Shown here: piece by piece, positions 1-7,234 of the stretch
How positions within the stretch are numbered: the first letter of the stretch is position 1
How the letters are laid out: the number at the start of each line of letters is the position of its first letter
Assembly: GCA_030620455.1 (NCBI GenBank)
Contig: JAUXEQ010000071.1
Location: 1-7,308 of the forward strand
DNA: 7,308 bases
From: a bacterium
GTDB taxonomy: Bacteria; UBP14; UBA6098; B30-G16
Direction: 5' to 3'
Program-made: the position numbers and the translations under genes
Notes under the pieces: model-generated
Database searches by the model: none
The model's input: only the letters and a program-made list of their open reading frames with translations
Told to the model about the DNA's origin: nothing

Positions 1-2134
1 GCTTTATGAAAGTTTCCCTATGTACTTCCATAGCTGCCATGTCTTTTTTTCCGATTGCTCTCCTAAGTAAATCGGCTTCTCCCAATGTATATCCTGCAAG
101 TTTTTGGGCTAAAAGCATCACTTGCTCTTGATATACAGCTATACCATAAGTAGTTCTCAAAATATCCTCAACATATTTATGAGGATATTCAACTTTCTCT
201 TTGCCGTGCTTTCTGTTAATAAAACTGTCGATAAATTTCATTGGACCAGGACGATACAGTGCACTCATAGCGATAAGATCCTCTATATTATCAGGTTTAA
301 GACTGCGCAAGCATTTTCTCATTCCATCACTCTCAAACTGAAAAATTCCTATTGTATCACCTTCTCCGAACATCTTATAAACTTCTTCGTCATCCATTGT
401 AATGATATCCAAATCAAGCAAATTTTCTTCGTACATATTCACTAATCTAACCGATTCGCGCATAATTGAGAGTGTTGTAAGACCTAAAAAGTCCATTTTT
501 AAAAGTCCGATTTTCTCTAAGGAGTCCATGCTAAACTGAGTAGTTATCTCACCTTTTGAGGTCCTATATAAAGGCACATAATCCACTAATTTACCTGGAG
601 TTATTACAACTCCAGCAGCATGAACCCCCGCATTTCGAGGAAAACCTTCCATTTTCATTGCATAATTCATGACTTCTTTAATTCTTGGGTCCTCATTATA
701 GAGTGCCTTCAAATCATTAGATTCTGCAAAACTCGATTTAATTGTGTTGCCAAGTATCATCGCCGTCAACGCGTTAGTTTCTCGGAATGGCAAACCGAAT
801 ATTCTACCTACATCTTTGACTGCCTGTTTGGATTTCAATGTATTGAATGTTATAATTTGACAAACAGATTCAGCACCGTATTTGTTTCGGGTATATTCAA
901 TAACTTTATCCCTATTCTCGTCGTCAAAATCTATATCAAAATCCGGCATCGAAACTCTCTCCGGATTTAAAAACCGTTCAAATAGTAAATTATATTTTAT
1001 TGGATCAACGTTAGTTATGCCAAGGGAATATGCCACAAGGCTCCCACCACTTGAACCCCTACCTGGACCAATCCATACACCAAGCTTTCGTGCATTATCC
1101 GTTATCTCAGCAACGATAGAAAAATAACTGGAAAAATTCATCTTCTCGATGACACTTAATTCATATTCTAATCGATGCCCGAGTTCTTTGGTAATCTTTT
1201 TATATCGCTGCTTAAGTCCTTCCTCAGCTCTTTGAGCGAGGTATTGATCAACATTTGCAAAACCATCAGGAACTTCAAATTCTGGTAAGTGATTTTTCCC
1301 TAACTCAATATTTACATTTGTCATTTCCGCAATCTTTAGTGTATTATCTATTGCTTCGGGGATATCATTGAATAAATTCTGCATTTCCTGAGGAGATTTA
1401 AGGTAAAATTCATAAGGCAACATTCGCATTCTGTTTTCATCACTAAGTTTTGAATCGGTTTGAATGCACAGCATTTTATCATGAAAATCAGCATCCTCTT
1501 TTTCTATATAGTGTACATCATTTGTTGCTACAGTTTTAATTCCCATTTCATTGGCAAGTTGAATTAATTTTGGGAGAATTACTATCTCATCGTTAATATT
1601 ATGGTTCTGCAACTCAATAAAAAAGTTTTCTGTCCCAAAAATCTCTAAAAACCATCGTGCTGCTTCCTTAGCTTCATCGTAATTTTCTCTTTTCAAGTTC
1701 CACGGAATTTCACCCTGTAAACAACCTGAGAGCACAATAAGACCTTCTGAATGTTTTTCCAATATCTCCCTATCGATTCTAGGTTTATAATAAAAACCTT
1801 CGAGAAATGCTATCGAGGAAAGTTTGATTAGGTTTCGATATCCTGAATTATCCTTAGCTAAAACAGTTAAATGAAAATTTTTCCTGTTTTTATTAAGGCT
1901 ATCTTTTTTATCCAAGCGTGAATAAGGTGCAACATAAAATTCTTGTCCAATAATAGGGTGAATTCCGGCTTTTCTCGCATATTCATAAAATTCAATAATT
2001 CCGTGTAAATTCCCGTGATCTGTTATAGCGATCGCAGGCATTTTAAATTTAATAGCCTTATCGATTAGCTCTTTAATTCTACAAGCACCATCGAGAAGAC
2101 TATATACTGAATGATTATGAAGATGTATGAACAT
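1..2134 (-). CDS. dnaE: DNA polymerase III alpha subunit, N-terminal 711 residues (partial)
   Basis: Replicative DNA polymerase catalytic subunit (C family, DnaE1 type). The gene runs off the low-coordinate edge, so the C-terminal beta-binding, OB-fold and tau-binding parts (some 400 residues in relatives) are not visible. An N-terminal PHP domain (about 1-280) opens with HLHNHS and keeps all nine metal ligands known from Thermus DnaE: H4, H6, D15, H40, E65, H88, C138, D206, H208. The polymerase core follows: GPGRGSSGGS at 356-365, then the catalytic aspartates D400 and D402 in PDFDIDF and D548 in KMDFLGL. Later come FQFE, ALYRPGP and YQEQVM motifs. No intein or frameshift is seen. The start is the only ATG, GTG or TTG between the protein's conserved first residues and an in-frame stop inside the preceding regulator gene. 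No Shine-Dalgarno stands at normal distance. Probably co-transcribed with the merR-plsY-der genes upstream. Confidence 0.97.
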   Translation of the reverse strand, partial: MFIHLHNHSVYSLLDGACRIKELIDKAIKFKMPAIAITDHGNLHGIIEFYEYARKAGIHPIIGQEFYVAPYSRLDKKDSLNKNRKNFHLTVLAKDNSGYRNLIKLSSIAFLEGFYYKPRIDREILEKHSEGLIVLSGCLQGEIPWNLKRENYDEAKEAARWFLEIFGTENFFIELQNHNINDEIVILPKLIQLANEMGIKTVATNDVHYIEKEDADFHDKMLCIQTDSKLSDENRMRMLPYEFYLKSPQEMQNLFNDIPEAIDNTLKIAEMTNVNIELGKNHLPEFEVPDGFANVDQYLAQRAEEGLKQRYKKITKELGHRLEYELSVIEKMNFSSYFSIVAEITDNARKLGVWIGPGRGSSGGSLVAYSLGITNVDPIKYNLLFERFLNPERVSMPDFDIDFDDENRDKVIEYTRNKYGAESVCQIITFNTLKSKQAVKDVGRIFGLPFRETNALTAMILGNTIKSSFAESNDLKALYNEDPRIKEVMNYAMKMEGFPRNAGVHAAGVVITPGKLVDYVPLYRTSKGEITTQFSMDSLEKIGLLKMDFLGLTTLSIMRESVRLVNMYEENLLDLDIITMDDEEVYKMFGEGDTIGIFQFESDGMRKCLRSLKPDNIEDLIAMSALYRPGPMKFIDSFINRKHGKEKVEYPHKYVEDILRTTYGIAVYQEQVMLLAQKLAGYTLGEADLLRRAIGKKDMAAMEVHRETFIK

Positions 2135-2156
2135 TTTAAATATACGGATTAAAATA

Positions 2157-2177
2157 CCTTTTCGATGTAAGAAAAGG
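2157..2177 (-). repeat. 7-bp inverted repeat between merR and dnaE
   Basis: CCTTTTC and GAAAAGG are perfect complements separated by 7 bases, in the 76-base gap between the merR stop and the dnaE start. On the transcribed strand the stem is followed by TATTTTAATCC, an imperfect T-run. It could be a weak terminator or attenuator that reduces read-through into dnaE, or a leader hairpin near its start codon. The stem is short and AT-rich, so it may also have no function. Confidence 0.3.
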
Positions 2178-2210
2178 CATGTTGGAAAAAAATCAAGGAT
2201 TAGGTTATTT

Positions 2211-2552
2211 CTATGAAATTAGAGTTCTAATTTCGATAAGTTCTTCCTTGATATCTGAAAGAAAGGATTTGTAATCCACCTTCTGTAGCTTTTTGGATTT
2301 CTTAATTTTCCTGATCCTGTGTTTAGCGCCTTCAATAGTATATCCCTCCACATAAAGGAGGCTTTTAATCAGTTGAACAAGATCGATGTCCTTTCGACGA
2401 TAAATCCTGTTTCCGGCTCGGTTACGTTTGGGTCTTAGAAATGAAAATTCGGTCTCCCAATAACGTAGAATGTGAGGTTTTAACTCGGTCATTTCCCCCA
2501 CTTCGGTAATGGAATAGTAGAGCTTTTCCTTCCTTCTGATTGTTCTTGGCAT
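2211..2552 (-). CDS. small MerR-family transcriptional regulator
   Basis: DNA-binding protein of 113 residues. A winged helix-turn-helix lies at about 11-80: YYSITEVGEMTELKPHILRYWE is the recognition region, followed by a wing with GNRIYRRKD and the second helix pair ending GYTIEGAKHRI. The remainder (about 81-113, rich in K and E) is a single short helix that could form the dimer coiled coil. No separate effector domain and no cysteine is present, so a metal or drug sensor role is unsupported and the target and signal are unknown. The start is backed by GGGAG at 2563-2559, six bases upstream of the ATG and lying inside the last codons of plsY. Only 3 bases separate it from the plsY stop, so it belongs to the der-plsY operon. 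A similar short MerR protein is common near plsY or der in several phyla (from memory). Confidence 0.9.
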   Translation of the reverse strand: MPRTIRRKEKLYYSITEVGEMTELKPHILRYWETEFSFLRPKRNRAGNRIYRRKDIDLVQLIKSLLYVEGYTIEGAKHRIRKIKKSKKLQKVDYKSFLSDIKEELIEIRTLIS

Positions 2553-2555
2553 ATC

Positions 2556-3155
2556 TCACTCCCAGAAAGGTTTTTCCTCTCCAATAATTATTCTTTTTAT
2601 ATTTTCTCTATGCGTAATTGTTATAAAGATTGCAAGCGCCAATGCAAAATATTTGTGTACGGATAAATCTAAAATAAAGCAGAACCCAGCGAAGCACCAA
2701 ACAGCTAAAAGAGAACCTATAGATATGCGTTTGCTTGATAAAACACCAAATACAAACGCTACAAATGCAAGTATTGCAGGTACAATCACCAAAAGAACTG
2801 CTACTCCAAAACTTGTACTTACTCCTTTCCCTCCTTTAAATCTTAACCATACTGGGAAACAATGACCTATAATGGCTGAAAACGCAGCAAAATAGGGTAA
2901 AAAACCTTTTCCAACAAAGAAATAGATAATTAAAAATGCAGCAATTCCTTTAAGAGCATCTAATACAGCAACGAAAGCACCAAGTTTTTTACCAAGGACT
3001 CTCGATACGTTTGTTGCTCCGATGACACCGCTGCCATGCGACCGAATATCCGTTCTCTTTTTTAGCCATACAAGAATATAACCAAATGGAATAGAACCGA
3101 GAATATATCCTATGGCTATTGAATGTAAAATATTTGCCCATAACGGAATATGCAT
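2556..3155 (-). CDS. plsY: acyl-phosphate:glycerol-3-phosphate acyltransferase PlsY
   Basis: Integral membrane enzyme that moves an acyl group from acyl-phosphate (made by PlsX) to glycerol 3-phosphate, giving lysophosphatidic acid, the first step of phospholipid synthesis. Its 199 residues match the family's usual length, with hydrophobic stretches fitting about five membrane segments. The three cytoplasmic motifs are visible: DIRSHGSGVIGATNVSR at 36-52, GHCFPVWLRFKGGKGVST at 97-114, and THRENIKRIIIGEE at 181-194; DALKG lies at 66-70. The usual asparagine of GSGNIGATN is V44 here. The ATG overlaps the der stop by one base (TAATG), and the AGAGGAG inside the last der codons serves as ribosome-binding site, so translation is probably coupled to der. 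PlsX is not in the window. Confidence 0.96.
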   Translation of the reverse strand: MHIPLWANILHSIAIGYILGSIPFGYILVWLKKRTDIRSHGSGVIGATNVSRVLGKKLGAFVAVLDALKGIAAFLIIYFFVGKGFLPYFAAFSAIIGHCFPVWLRFKGGKGVSTSFGVAVLLVIVPAILAFVAFVFGVLSSKRISIGSLLAVWCFAGFCFILDLSVHKYFALALAIFITITHRENIKRIIIGEEKPFWE

Positions 3156-4474
3156 TATCTCCTCTGTTTGAATCGAAGTTTAAATGTAACACCTTGATAG
3201 TCGAAGCGTTCCCTTATTTGATTAGTAATATATCTTTGATAAGAAGGTGCAATCGCATACGGTAATTTCGAGAACAAAATAAACTCTGGTGGTTGAATAT
3301 TTGTTTGAACAGCGTACATAATCTTCGGTTTTCTTCCTCTGTAACGTGGTGGCGGATGTTCATTTTGAAGATGATGAATTAATTCATTAAGTTTGGAGGT
3401 TTGAATTCTCATTGTGCTGCGTTCAACAACTTCTTGTGTGGCTTCCATAAGTTTAAAGATATTATGACCTGTTTTTGCCGATGTAAAAACTATTGATATA
3501 AAGTTTAAAAATGGTGCCTCTATTCTGATTTTTCGTTCAAATTCCCTTTGTAATTCAGCAGTTCGAACTGGAAGAAGATCCCACTTATTCATAGCTATTA
3601 TTAATCCTTTATATCTCTCGATAATTGTTGCAGAAATTTTTTTATCTAAACGTGTTAAACCTTCTGTGGCATCCATAACAAGTATTGCAACATCGCATTC
3701 CTCTATGGCATTTAAAGTTCTCAGTCCGGCAAAATAAGTTATGTCGTTTTGTCTTCGAAATAATCCTGCAGTATCGACTAATCTATAGACAATCCCTTTG
3801 AACTTGAATTTCTCATCAACAGCATCGATAGTTGTTCCTGGTTCTGGATTAGTTATTACAATTTCTCTTCCGACCAATTTATTTGCAATTGAAGATTTGC
3901 CGACATTAGGTCTCCCAACAATTGCAACCGAAATTTCATCGCTAGGCTTTGTTTTTGTGGAATGGCGTGGTGGGAGTTTTTCAACAATTTCGTCTAATAG
4001 ATCACCAGTTCCATAGCCCAATTTTGCCGATACTCTAAATACATTTCCAACTCCAAATCCCTCCGCTTCTGCACCAGACCAGTTATCCATTCTCTTATCA
4101 ACTTTATTTACAACAACAATTATAGGTTTATCGACTTTTCTAAGCATTTCAGCAATTCTATAGTCTTCCGTCAATAAATTATTTTCGACTACGAATAAAA
4201 TCTCATCAGCCTCCTCAATAGCTGTTGTAGCCTGTAGAGTCACCGATGCTTCTATATCTGACTCGGGTTTTGATAAAATGCCTCCTGTATCGACGAGAAA
4301 AAACTCTCTTCTATTCCATGTCATAGAAGCATAATTTCTGTCTCGGGTTATTCCCGGTAGCTCATGCACAACAGCTTTTCTTCGATGAAGTAATCTATTG
4401 AATAATGAGGACTTACCAACATTAGTTCGTCCTATTATTGCAATGATAGGCGTTTTTCTCCAAGAATTAGACAT
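3155..4474 (-). CDS. der: ribosome biogenesis GTPase Der (EngA)
   Basis: Tandem-GTPase protein needed for maturation of the 50S ribosomal subunit. From the chosen ATG it has 439 residues, normal for Der. First G domain: GRTNVGKS at 15-22, GITRD at 41-45, DTGG at 62-65, NKVD at 123-126, SAK at 149-151. Second: GRPNVGKS at 187-194, GTTID at 213-217, DTAG at 234-237, NKWD at 296-299, SAKTG at 332-336. The C-terminal KH-like domain (about 350-439) has PPPRYRGRKPKI and NQIRERFDYQG. Oddities: T17 replaces the usual proline of the first P-loop, I216 replaces the usual arginine of GTTRD, and switch II after the second DTAG is shorter and diverged. The start at 4474 is supported by GGAG seven bases upstream and a promoter at 4530-4558. 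The longer TTG-initiated reading frame to 4558 would put the start codon on the -35 box. Confidence 0.97.
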   Translation of the reverse strand: MSNSWRKTPIIAIIGRTNVGKSSLFNRLLHRRKAVVHELPGITRDRNYASMTWNRREFFLVDTGGILSKPESDIEASVTLQATTAIEEADEILFVVENNLLTEDYRIAEMLRKVDKPIIVVVNKVDKRMDNWSGAEAEGFGVGNVFRVSAKLGYGTGDLLDEIVEKLPPRHSTKTKPSDEISVAIVGRPNVGKSSIANKLVGREIVITNPEPGTTIDAVDEKFKFKGIVYRLVDTAGLFRRQNDITYFAGLRTLNAIEECDVAILVMDATEGLTRLDKKISATIIERYKGLIIAMNKWDLLPVRTAELQREFERKIRIEAPFLNFISIVFTSAKTGHNIFKLMEATQEVVERSTMRIQTSKLNELIHHLQNEHPPPRYRGRKPKIMYAVQTNIQPPEFILFSKLPYAIAPSYQRYITNQIRERFDYQGVTFKLRFKQRR

Positions 4475-4479
4475 ATAAA

Positions 4480-4485
4480 CTCTCC
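4480..4485 (-). promoter_or_regulatory. ribosome-binding site that fixes the der start
   Basis: GGAGAG on the minus strand, with the GGAG core ending seven bases before the ATG at 4474. It selects this ATG over the in-frame TTG at 4558 and the ATGs at 4546 and 4531 further upstream, none of which lies downstream of the likely transcription start. Confidence 0.75.
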
Positions 4486-4529
4486 AATGCGGTAACAAAA
4501 CAAAATAATAATTGTGCAACACGATTAGC

Positions 4530-4558
4530 ATTATAGTGATAGGCATCTCGATAGTCAA
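4530..4558 (-). promoter_or_regulatory. sigma-70-type promoter of the der operon
   Basis: On the minus strand a -35 box TTGACT (4558-4553, 5 of 6 consensus bases) is followed by a 17-base spacer and a perfect -10 box TATAAT (4535-4530). Transcription would begin near 4523 and give a leader of about 49 bases before the der ATG. This is the best promoter in the window and marks the break between the rhomboid gene and the der-plsY-merR unit. Confidence 0.75.
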
Positions 4559-4695
4559 GGATAATATTAAAAAAACTATACAAGCCTTTGGTAAAATTTA
4601 GAATAGGATTATTATTAATAAAAAAAACAGGTAATTAATACACTTATTATGTGGTCTAAGTAGATTTTGCATTTTCTAAAATTCTGATAAAATAT
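4559..4695. other. AT-rich intergenic spacer between rhomboid gene and der promoter
   Basis: Very AT-rich and without a credible reading frame. On the minus strand it has two T-runs (8 bases at 4627-4620, 7 bases at 4575-4569). Neither is preceded by a GC-rich stem, so I do not call a Rho-independent terminator. Transcription from the rhomboid gene may still end here by another route. Confidence 0.6.
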
Positions 4696-5358
4696 TTATG
4701 TTATGAAATTAGAAAATCTCTTTTTCCTGTTGCTTAAATTCATAATCCAAAGATAAAATGCACCAAAAAGCATCCCACCAAGATGAGCTATGTGCGCAAT
4801 ACCGTCTGCGCGACTTGTAATAGATGCTATTAATTCTATTATGCCAAAGAGTATAACTAAATATTTGGCTTTCATGGGGATAATGAAGTATATAAGCAAT
4901 ATTTTGTTAGGAAATAAAATTCCATAAGCCAATAGCAATCCATACATTGCACCTGATGCACCTATTGTTGGTATGTTGGTCATTAAAAATGAACAAATTC
5001 CTGCTCCAATTCCTGTAAAGAAATAATATGAAAGAAATTTCTTGCTACCCCATAGTCTTATCAAATCCTGACCGAAAATAAATAGAACAAACATGTTGAA
5101 AAATAAATGTAGAAAACTCCCATGCAAAAACATATAACTCACGAATTGCCATATATATAACTTACTTCTTATAAGAGATGGCATTAAAGCAAAATGATAA
5201 ATTATGATTCGAGGCAATAAAATCTGTACAATGAACAGGCAAACATTTATAAGTATAATTACAATTATTGTTGAATGAGGTTTAGGAAATCCAATTCTCC
5301 TATACGTTGTTCTGTAATAACCATTATTCATATCTTGAATTCTCATTATTGAAATCAT
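4696..5358 (-). CDS. rhomboid-family intramembrane serine protease
   Basis: Membrane protein of 220 residues with hydrophobic segments fitting six transmembrane helices. Rhomboids cut substrate transmembrane helices within the bilayer using a Ser-His dyad. Here S135 lies in GASGAMYG and H192 in AHLGGMLFG. H79, H84 and N88 in LHGSFLHLFFNM have the same spacing as H145, H150 and N154 of E. coli GlpG, so the site looks complete. YFIIPMKAKYLV (157-168) is a loop typical of bacterial rhomboids of this subtype. No extra soluble domain is present. The given start is the furthest upstream ATG. The in-frame ATG at 5331, giving an N-terminus MNNGYYR, resembles relatives and has a weak GAG upstream, so it is a realistic alternative. 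The gene lies 19 bases (or 46) after the DUF2207 gene, probably in one transcript. The natural substrate is unknown. Confidence 0.93.
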   Translation of the reverse strand: MISIMRIQDMNNGYYRTTYRRIGFPKPHSTIIVIILINVCLFIVQILLPRIIIYHFALMPSLIRSKLYIWQFVSYMFLHGSFLHLFFNMFVLFIFGQDLIRLWGSKKFLSYYFFTGIGAGICSFLMTNIPTIGASGAMYGLLLAYGILFPNKILLIYFIIPMKAKYLVILFGIIELIASITSRADGIAHIAHLGGMLFGAFYLWIMNLSNRKKRFSNFIT

Positions 5359-5377
5359 TTAATTTTTTAATGATAAG

Positions 5378-7135
5378 TTACCACGCTCCACCGCCACCAC
5401 CACCGAAACCACCGCCTGAAAATCCACCACCCCCAAATGCGCTCCCACCTCCTGAAGCAAAACTACCTCTTGGTCTTGCAGTCATACTATTAGACGCAAG
5501 ATTTATTGCTTTACCCAAACTTTCTATAAAATATACTGTTGTAAACGCTTCTTGACCTTTGAACCATTGCGGTGGTTGTTGGAAAATTCCTTCAAAACTT
5601 TCAACCCAAAGGTCTGAAATACCGAAGACCATCGCGTATGGAAGATATTTCTCGAATAGTTCTGGGTGTTCCTTAGCCATCTTTTTTATCCTATCTTTTT
5701 CAGCTCTTTTAATAAATTCTTTAAATCCGAGTGCATGTAAGGCAGCAGCTGCACCCTTTCTGGTTTTTCGAGGCATAAATGGTGAAAACAGGATGCTTAT
5801 TAATCCTGTCAGACTAAATCCTATGAGAAGAGGAAGTGCGCTAAATCTGAAGAAGAAAAAGAAAAGCGACCCAAGTGCAATTAGGAAAAACCCAATGAAT
5901 TTGTATTTGCTGCGAACAGTTTCTGGGTTTTTTGGGAAATAACCACCCACAACTAATTCTTCATAAAGCAAACTTCTCAATTCCTTAAGATTTGTGTAAA
6001 AACTATTCTTTAATGTGGATAAGAAGATAACCTTAACACCATCGGGTTCACCCAAATCCGCAGGCGTAATTCCAGATTTTGTAGAGCCAACGGAAAATAG
6101 GTCAGCTAGAAATTGTCTTTCAAAAAATTTCGTACTTTCATCCAAAAAAGTGCTTTTATTAAGAATAAGTGCATAGTCTTTTTTAGTAAAAAATATAAAG
6201 TTTTCAGAATCAGCTTCTATAATTCTTATATAACCTCTTACAGCAAGATCTACTAATGTCGACGTAATATCGGTTATATCCGCTCGTTCATCAACTAATG
6301 TTCCCACCTCAGCAGCAGATAAGCCCTCGGGTGGTTCATATTGCACGGCGATAACAGACTTTTCCAACGGATCACGTCCTAATTGATACCATCGAGAATA
6401 CATGTATAGAAATACAATAGGTGGAACCAGTAATGTGAAGAGCCATAATATATTACTTAAGAATATTTTTAATATCTTATCCCAAGTATTTGGCTCCTTT
6501 ATAATTCCCTTAGGAAATTTTATTGCAATACCAAAACTTTCATTGGGTTTTATATTCGCAGATGAAAAGTATATACTTCTTCCGAATTTATAGAACTCAC
6601 AATTCTGCGAATCAGAACCATAACGACCAGAAAAACACTTCGCATCGATTTGAGAAGTATCGACACTCGGGGGTATTGTTACCTCAGCTTTAACATCGTA
6701 TAGCACAATGGGCCATTTATGACCTGTAATCTCAAGCCAAAGTTCATCATATGATTTAAAGTAGTTAAAAACACCTTCCATTGTATATGTTATAACATAT
6801 GTCTGAATGCCTGAGAGCTTTTTGTTCTTTCGCCCAATTTTTATCTCTATGTTTCCTCTACTTTTAATTACTTTATACATTCTTTTTTTGCCATTTTCAT
6901 CAGTAACGCTTCTAACCTTTATATCCAATACTCTTTTACCAAATTTACTAGAGTATTTATATGGGATTGTGCGGAATAATCCATGGTGAAGCTCTTCCTC
7001 GAAATCCATTACAATAGTTTCCTCCATTTTTACGTAACCGCTCTCGATAATTTGTATCTTACTGTTGAAGGAACTGATGTAATATGCGTTAGAAATAGAA
7101 ATATATAGCAGTATTAATATTATCGCTTTTTTCAT
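5378..7135 (-). CDS. DUF2207-family membrane protein with glycine-rich C-terminus
   Basis: Protein of 585 residues, normal for this family, whose biochemical function is not established. A signal peptide (1-17, ending SNA before YY) precedes an extracytoplasmic, beta-rich DUF2207 domain (about 18-215) with GLFRTIPYKY at 52-61. A first membrane helix at about 224-246 is followed by the family hallmark YQLGRDP (250-256) and VQYEPPEGLSAAEVGTL, which begins the cytoplasmic part with a predicted helical region (about 265-400). Two further helices lie at about 412-428 and 432-452, then a basic helical segment (456-500), LPYAMVFGISDLW, and a glycine-rich tail (557-585) ending in Trp. AGGAG at 7151-7147 lies 11 bases before the ATG, a little far but usable. 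It is first in a likely two-gene unit with the rhomboid protease. Family members often neighbour lemA (from memory); none is visible here. Confidence 0.92.
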   Translation of the reverse strand: MKKAIILILLYISISNAYYISSFNSKIQIIESGYVKMEETIVMDFEEELHHGLFRTIPYKYSSKFGKRVLDIKVRSVTDENGKKRMYKVIKSRGNIEIKIGRKNKKLSGIQTYVITYTMEGVFNYFKSYDELWLEITGHKWPIVLYDVKAEVTIPPSVDTSQIDAKCFSGRYGSDSQNCEFYKFGRSIYFSSANIKPNESFGIAIKFPKGIIKEPNTWDKILKIFLSNILWLFTLLVPPIVFLYMYSRWYQLGRDPLEKSVIAVQYEPPEGLSAAEVGTLVDERADITDITSTLVDLAVRGYIRIIEADSENFIFFTKKDYALILNKSTFLDESTKFFERQFLADLFSVGSTKSGITPADLGEPDGVKVIFLSTLKNSFYTNLKELRSLLYEELVVGGYFPKNPETVRSKYKFIGFFLIALGSLFFFFFRFSALPLLIGFSLTGLISILFSPFMPRKTRKGAAAALHALGFKEFIKRAEKDRIKKMAKEHPELFEKYLPYAMVFGISDLWVESFEGIFQQPPQWFKGQEAFTTVYFIESLGKAINLASNSMTARPRGSFASGGGSAFGGGGFSGGGFGGGGGGAW

Positions 7136-7205
7136 TTCTTATAAATCTCCTATTATATTTAATTTCTCTCAATCATGAGTTTAAATTGAAGATGAATATG
7201 TTAAT

Positions 7206-7234
7206 AATATACAAGACAAAGATCTCAAGTCCAA
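7206..7234 (-). promoter_or_regulatory. possible promoter of the DUF2207-rhomboid unit
   Basis: On the minus strand TTGGAC (7234-7229) and TATATT (7211-7206) are 17 bases apart. The -10 box matches 5 of 6 consensus bases and the -35 box only 3 of 6. Start would fall near 7199, giving a leader of about 63 bases that includes the AGGAG at 7151-7147. In AT-rich DNA such matches also arise by chance. Confidence 0.35.

Noticed and set aside
122..1127. Three plus-strand frames of 81-116 codons in the first kilobase
   Set aside because: All lie opposite dnaE, whose conserved motifs fill this region without interruption.
2166..2205. Promoter for dnaE beginning with TTGATT
   Set aside because: At 17 or 18 bases the candidate -10 is TTCTTA or TCTTAC, too far from consensus.
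2989..3192. 67-codon minus-strand frame across the der-plsY junction
   Set aside because: It overlaps two well-supported genes in another frame and resembles no known protein.
4475..4558. 28-residue N-terminal extension of Der
   Set aside because: It starts at a TTG that forms the -35 box, has no ribosome-binding site, and Der proteins normally begin a few residues before the first P-loop.
4620..4627. Run of eight T (minus strand) after the rhomboid gene as a terminator
   Set aside because: No GC-rich stem precedes it; the best pairing nearby is three bases.
5307..5555. Plus-strand frame coding a proline-rich protein
   Set aside because: It is the complement of the glycine codons in the DUF2207 tail; it has no ribosome-binding site and the opposite-strand gene is well supported.
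7152..7157. Perfect TATAAT on the minus strand before the DUF2207 gene
   Set aside because: It sits one base upstream of AGGAG, so transcription from it would start beyond the ribosome-binding site; no -35 box lies at 16-18 bases.
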